Positions 35,730 through 44,655 of a stretch of 64,000 bases of DNA are shown in pieces. Made by a program: the position numbers and the translations under genes. The DNA lies in NCBI RefSeq assembly GCF_002813445.1, contig NZ_PHHD01000001.1, forward strand, positions 1,426,001-1,490,000. Reading direction: 5' to 3'. The notes beneath the pieces are model-generated. The model saw only the letters and a list, made by a program, of their open reading frames with translations. It was not told the origin of the DNA and did no database searches. Source of the stretch: Pseudomonas tolaasii NCPPB 2192. GTDB taxonomy: Bacteria; Pseudomonadota; Gammaproteobacteria; Pseudomonadales; Pseudomonadaceae. Every line of letters begins with the position of its first letter. Position 1 is the first letter of the stretch.

Positions 35730-38002
35730 TGTGGTGGCGAAGGACCGAAAAACGCCAACCCACTCAGGCCCAATTGCTGTTCCACGGCCTTGTGCGCGAG
35801 TGGTTGTGGATTGGCCTGGTGCTTTTACCGTTCACCGTATACCTGTCGCTGAGTGCCGGTCTGGCACTCAACAACCCACTGTATGACAGCCTTCGGCGTC
35901 TCACTCCCCTTCCGGTCGACCCGCGTATTTTGCTGGTCACTATCGATGATCAGAGCCTGCAGCAGTTGGGCCGATGGCCATGGCCCCGCAGCCTGCACGC
36001 CGATCTGATTAACCGTCTCAGTGCTGCTCAACCTGCTGGCATTTTGTTCGACGTCATCTTCAGCGAACCGGGCGAAGCGGCCCAGGACAGACAACTGGCC
36101 GATGCGGTGTGCGATGCCGGCAACGTACTCTTGCCGCTGGTAACCGAGGGTTCCGTGAGTGCCCACCCGCCGGATGAGCCGTTAATGCCAATGCTCAAGT
36201 GTGCCAAGGGCGTGGGGCATATCAACATCGAAGCGGACAATGACGGCGTCGTGCGCAGCCTGTACCTGCGCGAAGGTCCGCCCGGCAATACTCTCCCTCA
36301 GCTGGCGTGGCTGGCGTATGCCCTGATGGGTGAAACCGGGCCCATGCCCGGGCATCCCCAGGAATCGATCGACGCGCACTGGCAACGTGAGCATGCGATT
36401 CGTGTTCCGTTCACGGCGCACAGTCATTTCCCCAGCGTCTCCTATGTCAGCGTTTTGCGCGGTGATGTCTCGCCAGAGCTGTTGCGTGGTCGGCTGATCC
36501 TGGTGGGCGCCACCGCCTATGGCATGGGCGATCGTTTCATCACACCCCTTTCATCGTCCTTCGGCGCCACCGCCGGGGTAGAGATAGAGGCCAACATTCT
36601 CAATGGCCTGCTGCTGGGGCGCAGTATCGTCGACCTGCCCGGCTGGCTCTCGGCGCTGATGGCCACGTCTGTGGTGGCTTTGCTGCTGGGGCTTTTGCTG
36701 TACCGCCCGCGCTATGCGCTGTGGATGACGATAGGTTGCATGGCCGGTGCCCTGCTCGCCTCGTGGGCGTTATTGCGTTTGGGGCATTGGTGGTCGCCTG
36801 CCGCGTGCTTGATCGGCTTGTTGCTCAGCTACCTGATCTGGAATTGGCGCCGCCTCAGCGTCATCCTCGCCTACTTCGGCTGGGAATTGGCGCGCCTGGA
36901 TAACGAACCCAAAGTGCTGCCTGAACGCCGTCGCGCTCCTGCCCGCCAGGGTGATGTGCTCCAGGGCCGGATCTTCGCCCTGGAGCAGGCTGTGAGCCGT
37001 ACACGCGACACTCGACGCTTCATGGCCGATGGCCTGGAATGCTTGCCGGTGGCGACCCTGATTACCGACCCGCAGGGCACCATCCTGCTGGCAAACCGCG
37101 TGGCGCGTGACGTATTCGGCAGCGATCTGGTCAATGGCAACTTGCTCGAACAACTCGCCGACCTGGGTTATCCACCGCTGCACAATGGTGTTCGCCCTGC
37201 CCTGTCGGCGATGGAGCTGGTTGAATTTCGTGACATCCACCAACGCAGCCTGCGCATGGAGCTCGCACCCCTGTTGCCGGCAGAAGGGGACGTTGCCCTT
37301 GGCTGGTTACTCAGCCTGACCGACCTGAGCAAAGAGCGTGAAGCCCAGCAGCACCGTGAAACCATGCTGCGCTTTTTGTCCCACGACTTGCGTGCGCCCC
37401 ATTCGGCGATCCTGGCGTTACTGGATGTGCATAACGGCGAGTCACTGGTATTCGCCCAGATCGAGCAACAGGTGCGACGTGCCTTGAGCCTCACCGAATC
37501 CTTCGTGCAACTGGCAAAGGCGGAAGCCGACGGCTACCACTTCCAGCCCACCCTGTTTGCCATGCTGGTGATGGACGCCTTTGATCAGGTCGCGGTGGTT
37601 GCCCAACTCAAGGGTATTCACCTGGTGCACGATCTGGATGAGGCGGATGAGGGTATGGTTTCGGCCGACCAGTCGCTGCTCACCCGTGCGTTGTTCAACG
37701 TGCTGGAAAACGCGATCAAGTATTCACCGTCCGGCACCACCGTTACCTTGAGCCATGGCAGTACGCAAGGGGTGCTGGAATGCCGTATCAGCGATCAAGG
37801 GCCAGGCATTGCGCCGGAGGATCTTCCGGAGCTGTTCAACCAATACCGGCGCTTCGACTCGGCGCAAGGCAGCGAGGGCTTGGGGCTGGGGCTGACCATG
37901 GTCAAGGCCGTCATCGAGCGTCATGGTGGACGCATCGTGTGTGAAAGCGAGCTGGGCAAAGGCTCGACATTCACTTTGCTGCTGCCCTTGCTCGACGACT
38001 GA
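35729..38002 (+). CDS. CHASE2-domain sensor histidine kinase
   Basis: 757 residues (a GTG one codon earlier is possible). An N-terminal membrane helix (about 25-50) precedes the periplasmic CHASE2 domain (about 55-290), with VTIDDQSLQQLGRWPWPRSL and LILVGATAYGMGD. Three membrane helices follow (about 300-385). A PAS-like domain (about 425-535) leads to HisKA with FLSHDLRAPHSAI (phospho-His552). The HATPase domain has N-box ENAIKYSP (Asn661), SDQGPGIAPED and GLGLGLTMVK. All catalytic motifs are present. Ligand unknown. Divergent from the response regulator at 34602; this pair sits between gyrB and the acyltransferase gene that follows gyrB in P. aeruginosa. Confidence 0.9.
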   Translation: MWWRRTEKRQPTQAQLLFHGLVREWLWIGLVLLPFTVYLSLSAGLALNNPLYDSLRRLTPLPVDPRILLVTIDDQSLQQLGRWPWPRSLHADLINRLSAAQPAGILFDVIFSEPGEAAQDRQLADAVCDAGNVLLPLVTEGSVSAHPPDEPLMPMLKCAKGVGHINIEADNDGVVRSLYLREGPPGNTLPQLAWLAYALMGETGPMPGHPQESIDAHWQREHAIRVPFTAHSHFPSVSYVSVLRGDVSPELLRGRLILVGATAYGMGDRFITPLSSSFGATAGVEIEANILNGLLLGRSIVDLPGWLSALMATSVVALLLGLLLYRPRYALWMTIGCMAGALLASWALLRLGHWWSPAACLIGLLLSYLIWNWRRLSVILAYFGWELARLDNEPKVLPERRRAPARQGDVLQGRIFALEQAVSRTRDTRRFMADGLECLPVATLITDPQGTILLANRVARDVFGSDLVNGNLLEQLADLGYPPLHNGVRPALSAMELVEFRDIHQRSLRMELAPLLPAEGDVALGWLLSLTDLSKEREAQQHRETMLRFLSHDLRAPHSAILALLDVHNGESLVFAQIEQQVRRALSLTESFVQLAKAEADGYHFQPTLFAMLVMDAFDQVAVVAQLKGIHLVHDLDEADEGMVSADQSLLTRALFNVLENAIKYSPSGTTVTLSHGSTQGVLECRISDQGPGIAPEDLPELFNQYRRFDSAQGSEGLGLGLTMVKAVIERHGGRIVCESELGKGSTFTLLLPLLDD

Positions 38003-38024
38003 AAACGCACTTTTCTGTTGTGCA

Positions 38025-38053
38025 TAAAAAACCGGTCACAAGGACCGGTTTTT
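38025..38053 (+). terminator. Bidirectional terminator between kinase and acyltransferase
   Basis: A6 CCGGTC, ACAAG, GACCGG T6 forms a 12-bp symmetric stem 22 bases after the kinase stop. It suits both convergent genes. Confidence 0.9.
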
Positions 38054-38182
38054 TAATGCCGAAAAAACTTATGCACGTTTTTCGGGATTTTATGAGATCA
38101 GGAAATATGTAAGTAAATCAGCTTGTTATGAATCAAAAAGGGCGATTCGCCAACAAACCGTACACAGGTTATCCACAGATGC

Positions 38183-38953
38183 TCAAATCGCGGGCGTCTC
38201 CACCACAACCGGCTCCGGCGGCAGCGAACCCATGGCACGTTGCTGAGCCTCGTTCCACGCCGCAGCGCGGTCATTCAACGCGGCAATGGCACGTGGTCCC
38301 TCGCCTTCTGCATACATTGGCTCGCCGATCACCACGGTGATGGTGCCCTGACGTTTAGACCAACCGGTCTTTGGCCAGAACTTGCCGGCGTTGTGGGCAA
38401 TCGGCAGTACCGGCAAATTGGCATTTACCGCGAGCGCCGTACCACCGCGTGAGAACTTACCCACGGTGCCGTAGGGAACGCGAGTACCTTCCGGGAAGAT
38501 CAACACCCAAACGTTATCCTTGAGCAGCTCATCGCCCTTCTTGGCCACGTGCTTGAGTGCTGCCTTGGGGTTGTCGCGGTCAATCGCGATCGGACGCAGC
38601 ATGGCCATGGCCCAGCCGAAAAACGGCACGTACAGCAGTTCACGCTTGAGCACCTGGCTCAATGGCGAGAAGTACGCAGACAGGAAGAACGTCTCCCAGG
38701 TGCTCTGGTGGTTCGACAGAATCACGCAAGGCCGGTCCGGCACGTTCTCAGCGCCCTTGACCTCGAAACGGATATTGAGAAACACCTTGGTCAGCCACAA
38801 CGCGCAGCGGCACCAATAGACGTTGATAAAGCGATAGCGCGCCTTGAACGGCAGGAAGGGCGCGATAAAAAAGCTCAGGGTGCACCACAGGAATGAACTG
38901 GTGCCCAGCAGCAGGTAAAAGAAAAAGGTTCTGATGGCCTGCAAGATCGACAT
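38183..38953 (-). CDS. 1-acyl-sn-glycerol-3-phosphate acyltransferase (PlsC/LptA/HdtS-like)
   Basis: 256 residues from ATG 38953 (MSILQAIRTFFFYLLLG); the open frame continues upstream over gmhB without support. N-terminal membrane helices precede the acyltransferase block. Motif I reads NHQSTWE, with Glu in place of the usual Asp of HX4D. Motif III is FPEGTRVPYGT and motif IV IAHNAGKFWPKTG. It transfers acyl groups to lysophosphatidic acid. The location between gyrB and gmhB-glyS matches P. aeruginosa lptA (PA0005) and the P. fluorescens F113 HdtS gene, which was reported to direct acyl-homoserine-lactone synthesis; that second role is not shown here. A DnaA box (38169-38177) lies just past the stop. 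Confidence 0.88.
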   Translation of the reverse strand: MSILQAIRTFFFYLLLGTSSFLWCTLSFFIAPFLPFKARYRFINVYWCRCALWLTKVFLNIRFEVKGAENVPDRPCVILSNHQSTWETFFLSAYFSPLSQVLKRELLYVPFFGWAMAMLRPIAIDRDNPKAALKHVAKKGDELLKDNVWVLIFPEGTRVPYGTVGKFSRGGTALAVNANLPVLPIAHNAGKFWPKTGWSKRQGTITVVIGEPMYAEGEGPRAIAALNDRAAAWNEAQQRAMGSLPPEPVVVETPAI

Positions 38954-39035
38954 GGCGGCATTTACCGTTGCGGGACACGGCCCGCCTGCTAAAAGCGCAC
39001 TCCCGAGCAATCCTTGTTCAGGAAGCCGAGGGTGG

Positions 39036-39572
39036 CTAGTTGTTAATAAGTTCTGCGGCAACCGCCGCCAGATCGTCAAAAATCAGTGTGCCTACCGGCA
39101 GGTTTTTCGCCTGGGTCTTTTCGCCTTTCCCGGTCTTCACCAAAACTGGCTGAGAGTCGACGGCTTTGGCCGCCTCCAGGTCACCGAGGCTGTCCCCGAC
39201 GAACCATAGCCCAGCCAGGGGCACCTTGTAATGTTCTGCAATGGTTTTCAACATGCCAGGCTTGGGTTTGCGGCAATCGCAGCCCTCATCCGGCCCGTGG
39301 GGGCAGTACACCACCAGCCCCACCTCGCCGCCCTGCTCGGCCACCAACGTGCGCAAACGCGCGTGCATGGCGTCCAGCGTGGCGATGTCGTAATAACCGC
39401 GGGCGATGCCGGACTGGTTAGTGGCGATGGCCACCGTCCAGCCGGCTTTGCTCAACTGCGCGATGGCCTCGATCGAGCCAGGCAGTGGAATCCATTCCGC
39501 CACCGACTTGATGTAAGCGTCGGAGTCGTAATTGATCACCCCGTCCCGATCGAGAATCAGCAGTTTCAACAT
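39036..39572 (-). CDS. gmhB: D-glycero-beta-D-manno-heptose-1,7-bisphosphate 7-phosphatase
   Basis: 178 residues, HAD superfamily. The nucleophile motif is LDRDGVINYDS (Asp8 and Asp10). Motif II is ATNQSGIARGYY. The zinc-binding loop CPHGPDEGCDCRKPKPG separates GmhB from HisB-type phosphatases, and motif IV is FVGDSLGDLEAA. Makes the ADP-heptose precursor of the LPS core. Three bases after glyS. Confidence 0.93.
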   Translation of the reverse strand: MLKLLILDRDGVINYDSDAYIKSVAEWIPLPGSIEAIAQLSKAGWTVAIATNQSGIARGYYDIATLDAMHARLRTLVAEQGGEVGLVVYCPHGPDEGCDCRKPKPGMLKTIAEHYKVPLAGLWFVGDSLGDLEAAKAVDSQPVLVKTGKGEKTQAKNLPVGTLIFDDLAAVAAELINN

Positions 39573-39574
39573 GA

Positions 39575-41629
39575 TCAGCCCAGTACGGAAATGTCAGCGA
39601 TGTTGATGAACAGACCGCGCAGACGCGCCAGCATGGCGTAGCGGTTTTTCCGCACGCCGGCATCTTCGGCATTGATCATCACGGCTTCGAAGAACGCATC
39701 CACCGGCTCACGCAAGCTGGCCAGACGCGCCAGTGCTTCGGCGTAGTTGCGCTCGACGATCAGTGGCTTCACCGCGTTTTCTGCCTTGGCGATGGCCGAG
39801 TTCAACGAGAACTCCTTGGCATCGGCAAACAGGCCCGGGTCGACTTCGGCATTGCCGAGGTTGTCGGCCTTGCTCAGCAGGTTCGACACACGCTTGTTCA
39901 CAGCGGCCAGGGCATCGGCTTCCGGCAGTTTGCGGAAGGCCTGAACAGCTTGTACGCGTTGGTCGAAGTCCAGCGCCGAACCCGGCTGCAGGGCACGTAC
40001 CGACAGGTAGGTCGCCACATCCACACCTTCGTCTTCATAACGCGCACGCAGGCGGTCGAACACGAACTCCAGCACTTGCTCGGCCAAACCGGCTTGCTTG
40101 ACCTTGCCGCCGAACTGGCCGACCGCGAATACCACGGCCTGGGTCAGGTCGAGGTCCAGCTTCTTGTCGATCAAGATGCGCAGCACGCCCAGGGCCGCAC
40201 GGCGCAGGGCATACGGGTCTTTGCTGCCGGTTGGCAACATGCCGATACCGAAGATGCCCACGAGGGTGTCCAGCTTGTCGGCGATCGCCACCGCAGCACC
40301 GGTCAGGGTGCCTGGCAGTTCAGCACCGGCACCGCGCGGCATGTACTGCTCGTTCAGCGCCAGCGCCACATCGTCCGGTTCGCCGTCGTTGAGGGCGTAG
40401 TAGTAGCCGGCAACACCTTGCATCTCCGGGAATTCGCCGACCATTTCGGTGGCCAGGTCGCACTTGGACAGCAGGCCTGCACGGGCAGCCCACGCAGCGT
40501 CACCGCCAATGCGTGGCGCAATGTAGGCCGCCAGCTTGGAAACGCGCACGGCCTTGTCGTAGACGCTGCCGAGTTTTTCCTGGAACACCACGTTTTGCAG
40601 GCGCAGGTTGAAGTCTTCCAGCTTTTGTTTCTTGTCTTGCTTGAAGAAGAACTCGGCGTCGGTCAGGCGCGGGCGAACGACTTTCTCGTTACCGGCGATG
40701 ATCTGCTGCGGGTCCTTGCTCTCGATGTTGGCCACAGTGATGAAGCGCGGCAGCAACTTGCCGTCCACATCCAGCAGGCAGAAGTACTTCTGGTTGTCCT
40801 GCATGGTGGTGATCAGCGCTTCTTGCGGCACGTCGAGGAAACGTTCTTCAAACGAGCACACCAGCGGCACCGGCCATTCAACCAGGGCGGTCACTTCATC
40901 GAGCAGGTTCGGCGGCACGATGGCGGTGCCTTCCTGCAGGCGGGCCAGCTCTTCGGTGCGCTTGCTGATCAGCTCGCGACGTTCGTTGGCATCCGCCAGC
41001 ACGTAAGCCGCACGCAGGTCGGCGGCGTAGTTGGCCGGCGAGGTGATGCGTACCGCTTGCGGGTGATGGAAGCGGTGCCCACGGGAATCACGGCCGGCCT
41101 TTTGAGCGAGGATGGTGCAGTCGATGACCTGGTCACCGAGCAGCATCACCAACCACTGGGTCGGACGGACGAATTCTTCTTTGCGCGCACCCCAGCGCAT
41201 GCGCTTGGGAATCGGCAGGTCGTTCAACGAGTCTTCAACGATGGTCGGCAACAGGCTGGCGGTCGGCTTGCCGGTGATGACTTGGCTGAAACGCAGTTTC
41301 GGGCCGCTCTGGTCGATCTCGCTCAGTTCAACGCCGCACTTCTTGGCAAAACCAAGGGCAGCTTGAGTCGGATTGCCTTCGGCGTCGAAAGCAGCCTGGC
41401 GCGGCGGACCGTCAAGGTTGATGCTGCGGTCCGGCTGCTGGGTTTCCAGCGCGGTGAGCAACACGGCCAAACGACGTGGCGCGGCGTAGACTTTTTTCGC
41501 GGCGAATTTCAGGCCGGCGCTTTGCAGGCCTTTTTCGATACCGGCCAGGAACGCATCGGCCAGGGTGTTCAGTGCCTTGGGTGGCAGCTCTTCGGTGCCC
41601 AGTTCAACCAGGAAATCTTGAGCACTCAT
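39575..41629 (-). CDS. glyS: Glycyl-tRNA synthetase beta subunit
   Basis: 684 residues, the full beta length. The N-terminus is DFLVELGTEELPPKALNTLA; the HD-like and C-terminal anticodon-binding regions (DALRRAALGVLRIL and the ALRIG-like domain) follow. Works as alpha2beta2 with GlyQ, whose stop it overlaps by 4 bases. Confidence 0.97.
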   Translation of the reverse strand: MSAQDFLVELGTEELPPKALNTLADAFLAGIEKGLQSAGLKFAAKKVYAAPRRLAVLLTALETQQPDRSINLDGPPRQAAFDAEGNPTQAALGFAKKCGVELSEIDQSGPKLRFSQVITGKPTASLLPTIVEDSLNDLPIPKRMRWGARKEEFVRPTQWLVMLLGDQVIDCTILAQKAGRDSRGHRFHHPQAVRITSPANYAADLRAAYVLADANERRELISKRTEELARLQEGTAIVPPNLLDEVTALVEWPVPLVCSFEERFLDVPQEALITTMQDNQKYFCLLDVDGKLLPRFITVANIESKDPQQIIAGNEKVVRPRLTDAEFFFKQDKKQKLEDFNLRLQNVVFQEKLGSVYDKAVRVSKLAAYIAPRIGGDAAWAARAGLLSKCDLATEMVGEFPEMQGVAGYYYALNDGEPDDVALALNEQYMPRGAGAELPGTLTGAAVAIADKLDTLVGIFGIGMLPTGSKDPYALRRAALGVLRILIDKKLDLDLTQAVVFAVGQFGGKVKQAGLAEQVLEFVFDRLRARYEDEGVDVATYLSVRALQPGSALDFDQRVQAVQAFRKLPEADALAAVNKRVSNLLSKADNLGNAEVDPGLFADAKEFSLNSAIAKAENAVKPLIVERNYAEALARLASLREPVDAFFEAVMINAEDAGVRKNRYAMLARLRGLFINIADISVLG

Positions 41630-42579
41630 TGTGCAGCCTCCAGCTTGGCCAGTACTTCGTCACGCAGGTCCGGGGTTGCCATCGGGAAGCCCAGCTTGGC
41701 ACGCGCCAGCAGGTAGGCTTGCGCGACGGAACGCGCCAGGGTGCGCACACGCAGGATGTATTGCTGACGCGCAGTCACCGAGATGGCACGGCGGGCGTCC
41801 AGCAGGTTGAAGGTATGGGACGCCTTCAACACCATTTCATAGCTCGGCAACGGCAGCGGCTGGTCGAGCTCGATCAGGCGCTTGGCTTCGCTTTCATAGA
41901 AGTCGAACAGTTCGAACAGTTTGTCGACGTTGGCGTGTTCGAAGTTGTAAGTGGACTGCTCCACTTCGTTCTGGTGGAACACGTCGCCGTAGGTGACTTT
42001 GCCGAACGGGCCGTCAGCCCACACCAGGTCGTAGACCGAGTCCACGCCTTGCAGGTACATGGCCAGACGCTCGAGGCCGTAGGTGATTTCGCCGGTCACC
42101 GGGTAGCACTCGATGCCACCGGCCTGCTGGAAGTAAGTGAATTGCGTCACTTCCATGCCATTGAGCCAGACTTCCCAGCCCAGGCCCCAGGCGCCCAGGG
42201 TCGGCGATTCCCAGTTGTCTTCGACAAAACGGATGTCGTGGACCAACGGGTCCAGGCCTACATGCTTGAGCGAGCCCAGGTACAGCTCCTGGAAGTTGTC
42301 CGGGTTGGGCTTCAATACCACCTGGAACTGGTAGTAGTGCTGCAGGCGGTTCGGGTTTTCGCCGTAGCGGCCGTCAGTCGGGCGACGACTGGGCTGCACA
42401 TAAGCGGCGTTCCAGGTTTCCGGGCCGATGGCCCGCAGGAATGTTGCGGTGTGGAAAGTGCCGGCGCCTACTTCCATATCGTAGGGCTGAAGTACCACAC
42501 AACCTTGCTCGGCCCAGTATTGCTGGAGGGCGAGGATCAAGTCTTGGAAGGTACGCACGGCTGGCGTAGGCTGGCTCAC
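41626..42579 (-). CDS. glyQ: Glycyl-tRNA synthetase alpha subunit
   Basis: 317 residues. Start chosen as the GTG at 42579 (MSQPTPAVRTFQDL), six bases after AGGTGA; a GTG three codons earlier overlaps that site. Class II catalytic core with MEVGAGTFHTATFLRAIGPE, PSRRPTDGRYGENPNRLQ and GLERLAMYLQG. Transcribed divergently from tag. Confidence 0.95.
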   Translation of the reverse strand: MSQPTPAVRTFQDLILALQQYWAEQGCVVLQPYDMEVGAGTFHTATFLRAIGPETWNAAYVQPSRRPTDGRYGENPNRLQHYYQFQVVLKPNPDNFQELYLGSLKHVGLDPLVHDIRFVEDNWESPTLGAWGLGWEVWLNGMEVTQFTYFQQAGGIECYPVTGEITYGLERLAMYLQGVDSVYDLVWADGPFGKVTYGDVFHQNEVEQSTYNFEHANVDKLFELFDFYESEAKRLIELDQPLPLPSYEMVLKASHTFNLLDARRAISVTARQQYILRVRTLARSVAQAYLLARAKLGFPMATPDLRDEVLAKLEAAQ

Positions 42580-42660
42580 GAAATTCACCTGTTACTTGGG
42601 CTGCGATTTAAAGAGCGGGAGTATACCCGATTCGGCCGCGCCACCATCCCCTGGAGCCTT

Positions 42661-43218
42661 ATGCCACGCTGCTTTTGGTGTTCTGAAGATCCGCTGTACA
42701 TGGCTTATCACGATCAGGAGTGGGGAACGCCGCTGCGCGATGCGCAGGGCTTGTTCGAGTTGCTTTTGCTCGAAGGGTTCCAGGCGGGCCTTTCCTGGAT
42801 CACCGTTTTACGCAAACGCGAGCATTATCGAAAGGTCCTGTTCGGCTTTGATGCGCAGCGTCTGGCGCGGTTGACCGACGATGAAATCGAAGCGCTGATG
42901 CTCGATCCGGGCATCGTACGCAACCGCCTCAAACTCAACGCCACCCGCCGCAATGCCGCGGCCTGGCTGGCGCTGGAAGATCCGGTGGGCCTGCTCTGGT
43001 CCTTCGTCGGCGGCAAACCCAAGGTCAATCACTTCAAGGACCGCAGCGAAGTCCCGGCGATCACGCCCGAGGCTGAAGCCATGAGCAAAGCCCTGAAAAA
43101 AGCCGGTTTCACCTTCGTCGGCCCGACCATTTGCTACGCGTTCATGCAGGCCTCGGGCATGGTCATGGACCACACTCAGGACTGCGACCGTTACGCGGAC
43201 CTGGCCAACGCCGGTTAG
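42661..43218 (+). CDS. tag: 3-methyladenine DNA glycosylase I
   Basis: 185 residues. Removes N3-methyladenine from DNA. The zinc site is Cys4 and His17 (MPRCFWCSEDPLYMAYHDQE) with the C-terminal DHTQDC. The helix-hairpin-helix region includes FQAGLSWITVLRKREHY and TICYAFMQASGMVMDH. Start at ATG 42661 with GGAG five to eight bases upstream; the frame is open far upstream across glyQ, which is only an antisense shadow. Followed 40 bases later by the acyltransferase. Confidence 0.95.
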   Translation: MPRCFWCSEDPLYMAYHDQEWGTPLRDAQGLFELLLLEGFQAGLSWITVLRKREHYRKVLFGFDAQRLARLTDDEIEALMLDPGIVRNRLKLNATRRNAAAWLALEDPVGLLWSFVGGKPKVNHFKDRSEVPAITPEAEAMSKALKKAGFTFVGPTICYAFMQASGMVMDHTQDCDRYADLANAG

Positions 43219-43258
43219 AATGCCGGCTTTGCGCACCACACACGATCAGGAGTGACCT

Positions 43259-44146
43259 GTGGAAAAGTTTAAAGGCGCCTTGCTGGTAGGCGCTCTCCGG
43301 TTGTTCGCCCTGCTGCCCTGGCGCGCTGTCCAGGCCGTGGGCACGGCGATTGGCTGGATCATGTGGAAAACCCCCAACCGTTCCCGTGACACGGTGCGGA
43401 TCAACCTCTCCAAGTGCTTTCCGGACATGGACCCGGCCGCGCGCGAGCGTCTCGTCGGCCAGAGTCTGATGGACATCGGCAAGTCCCTGACCGAAAGCGC
43501 CTGTGCGTGGATCTGGCCCGCCCAGCGTTCCATCGACCTGGTGCGTGAAGTCGAAGGCCTGGAAGTGCTGCACGAAGCCCTGGCCTCGGGCAAAGGCGTG
43601 GTCGGCATCACCAGCCACCTGGGCAACTGGGAAGTGTTGAACCACTTCTATTGCAACCAATGCAAACCGATCATTTTCTACCGCCCGCCCAAGCTCAAGG
43701 CGGTGGACGAGTTGCTGCAAAAACAGCGCGTGCAATTGGGCAACCGCGTGGCGGCGTCGACCAAGGAAGGCATTCTCAGCGTGATCAAGGAAGTGCGCAA
43801 AGGCGGCCAGGTGGGCATTCCGGCTGACCCTGAGCCGGCGGAATCGGCGGGGATTTTTGTGCCGTTCTTCGCCACCCAGGCGCTGACCAGCAAGTTCGTG
43901 CCGAACATGCTCGCGGGCCACAAGGCGGTCGGCGTGTTCCTGCACGCCCTGCGGCTGCCGGACGGTTCGGGTTACAAAGTGATTTTGGAAGCGGCGCCGG
44001 AAGACATGTACAGCACCGACACCGCCACCTCCTGCGCGGCGATGAGCAAGGTGGTGGAGCGTTATGTCGGCGCCTACCCGAGCCAGTACATGTGGAGCAT
44101 GAAACGCTTCAAGAAACGCCCGCCGGGTGAGGCGCGGTGGTACTGA
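43259..44146 (+). CDS. lpxL: Lipid A biosynthesis lauroyl acyltransferase
   Basis: 295 residues with a GTG start behind AGGAG. One N-terminal membrane helix (about 8-25). The HX4E catalytic motif is ITSHLGNWEVLNHF and the later region is IPADPEPAESAGIFVPFF. Adds a secondary acyl chain to Kdo-lipid A or its 2-hydroxylated relatives. P. aeruginosa carries two paralogues (PA0011 in this position), so which chain is added is uncertain. Confidence 0.88.
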   Translation: MEKFKGALLVGALRLFALLPWRAVQAVGTAIGWIMWKTPNRSRDTVRINLSKCFPDMDPAARERLVGQSLMDIGKSLTESACAWIWPAQRSIDLVREVEGLEVLHEALASGKGVVGITSHLGNWEVLNHFYCNQCKPIIFYRPPKLKAVDELLQKQRVQLGNRVAASTKEGILSVIKEVRKGGQVGIPADPEPAESAGIFVPFFATQALTSKFVPNMLAGHKAVGVFLHALRLPDGSGYKVILEAAPEDMYSTDTATSCAAMSKVVERYVGAYPSQYMWSMKRFKKRPPGEARWY

Positions 44147-44180
44147 TACACCCCTGGCCTCCCTGCCAATGGAGATCAAC

Positions 44181-44266
44181 TGTGGGAGCTGGCTTGCCTG
44201 CGATGCAGGCAACTCGGTCTTTCAGTGATACCGAGGTGATGCTATCGCAGGCAAGCCAGCTCCCAC
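44181..44266. repeat. REP-type inverted repeat pair
   Basis: Outer arms TGTGGGAGCTGGCTTGCCTG and GCAGGCAAGCCAGCTCCCAC around an imperfect centre, between the convergent ends of lpxL and the TPR gene. Confidence 0.85.
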
Positions 44267-44277
44267 CGGGGATCAGC

Positions 44278-44589
44278 TCAAGGCTGGCGGTCGAGCTTTT
44301 TCAGGAACACCGTCATTTCTTTTTCGGCCTGCTTATCGCCATGAGCCTGGGCTGCTTCAACCCCCTTCTCCCATGCCTGCCGTGCGGCGGCTTTATCGCC
44401 CAGCCCTTGCTGCGCCTTGCCTAAAAGCTTCCACGCCGCCGAATACTTCGGGTCGAACTCGACGCATTTCTGCAAATGCTCCGCCGCCTTGGCATTGTCC
44501 TTCAAGTCCAGATACCCCTTGCCCAAACCAAAGCGCAGCAATGAGTTATCCACACCCTTGGCGAGCATTTTTTCCAGGGATTCGAGCAT
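44278..44589 (-). CDS. Small TPR-repeat protein
   Basis: 103 residues, nearly all helix, with about two and a half tetratricopeptide repeats (RFGLGKGYLDLKDNAKAAEH and AAWKLLGKAQQGLGDKAAAR). No signal peptide, so cytoplasmic and probably a protein-protein adaptor. Located after trkA in the same direction with a 66-base gap. A DnaA box (44546-44554) overlaps its 5' end. No specific function recognised. Confidence 0.8.
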   Translation of the reverse strand: MLESLEKMLAKGVDNSLLRFGLGKGYLDLKDNAKAAEHLQKCVEFDPKYSAAWKLLGKAQQGLGDKAAARQAWEKGVEAAQAHGDKQAEKEMTVFLKKLDRQP

Positions 44590-44655
44590 TTATTGGCTCC
44601 TTGAGCGAAAGAAGGCTGTTGTGGCAAGGGAGCAAGCTCCCTCAGCACACTGGAA

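Noticed and set aside
41476..42660. Long upstream extension of the tag frame (580 codons)
   Set aside because: The extension is antisense to glyQ and glyS and unlike any family; tag itself starts at 42661 with zinc-ligand Cys4 and a ribosome site.
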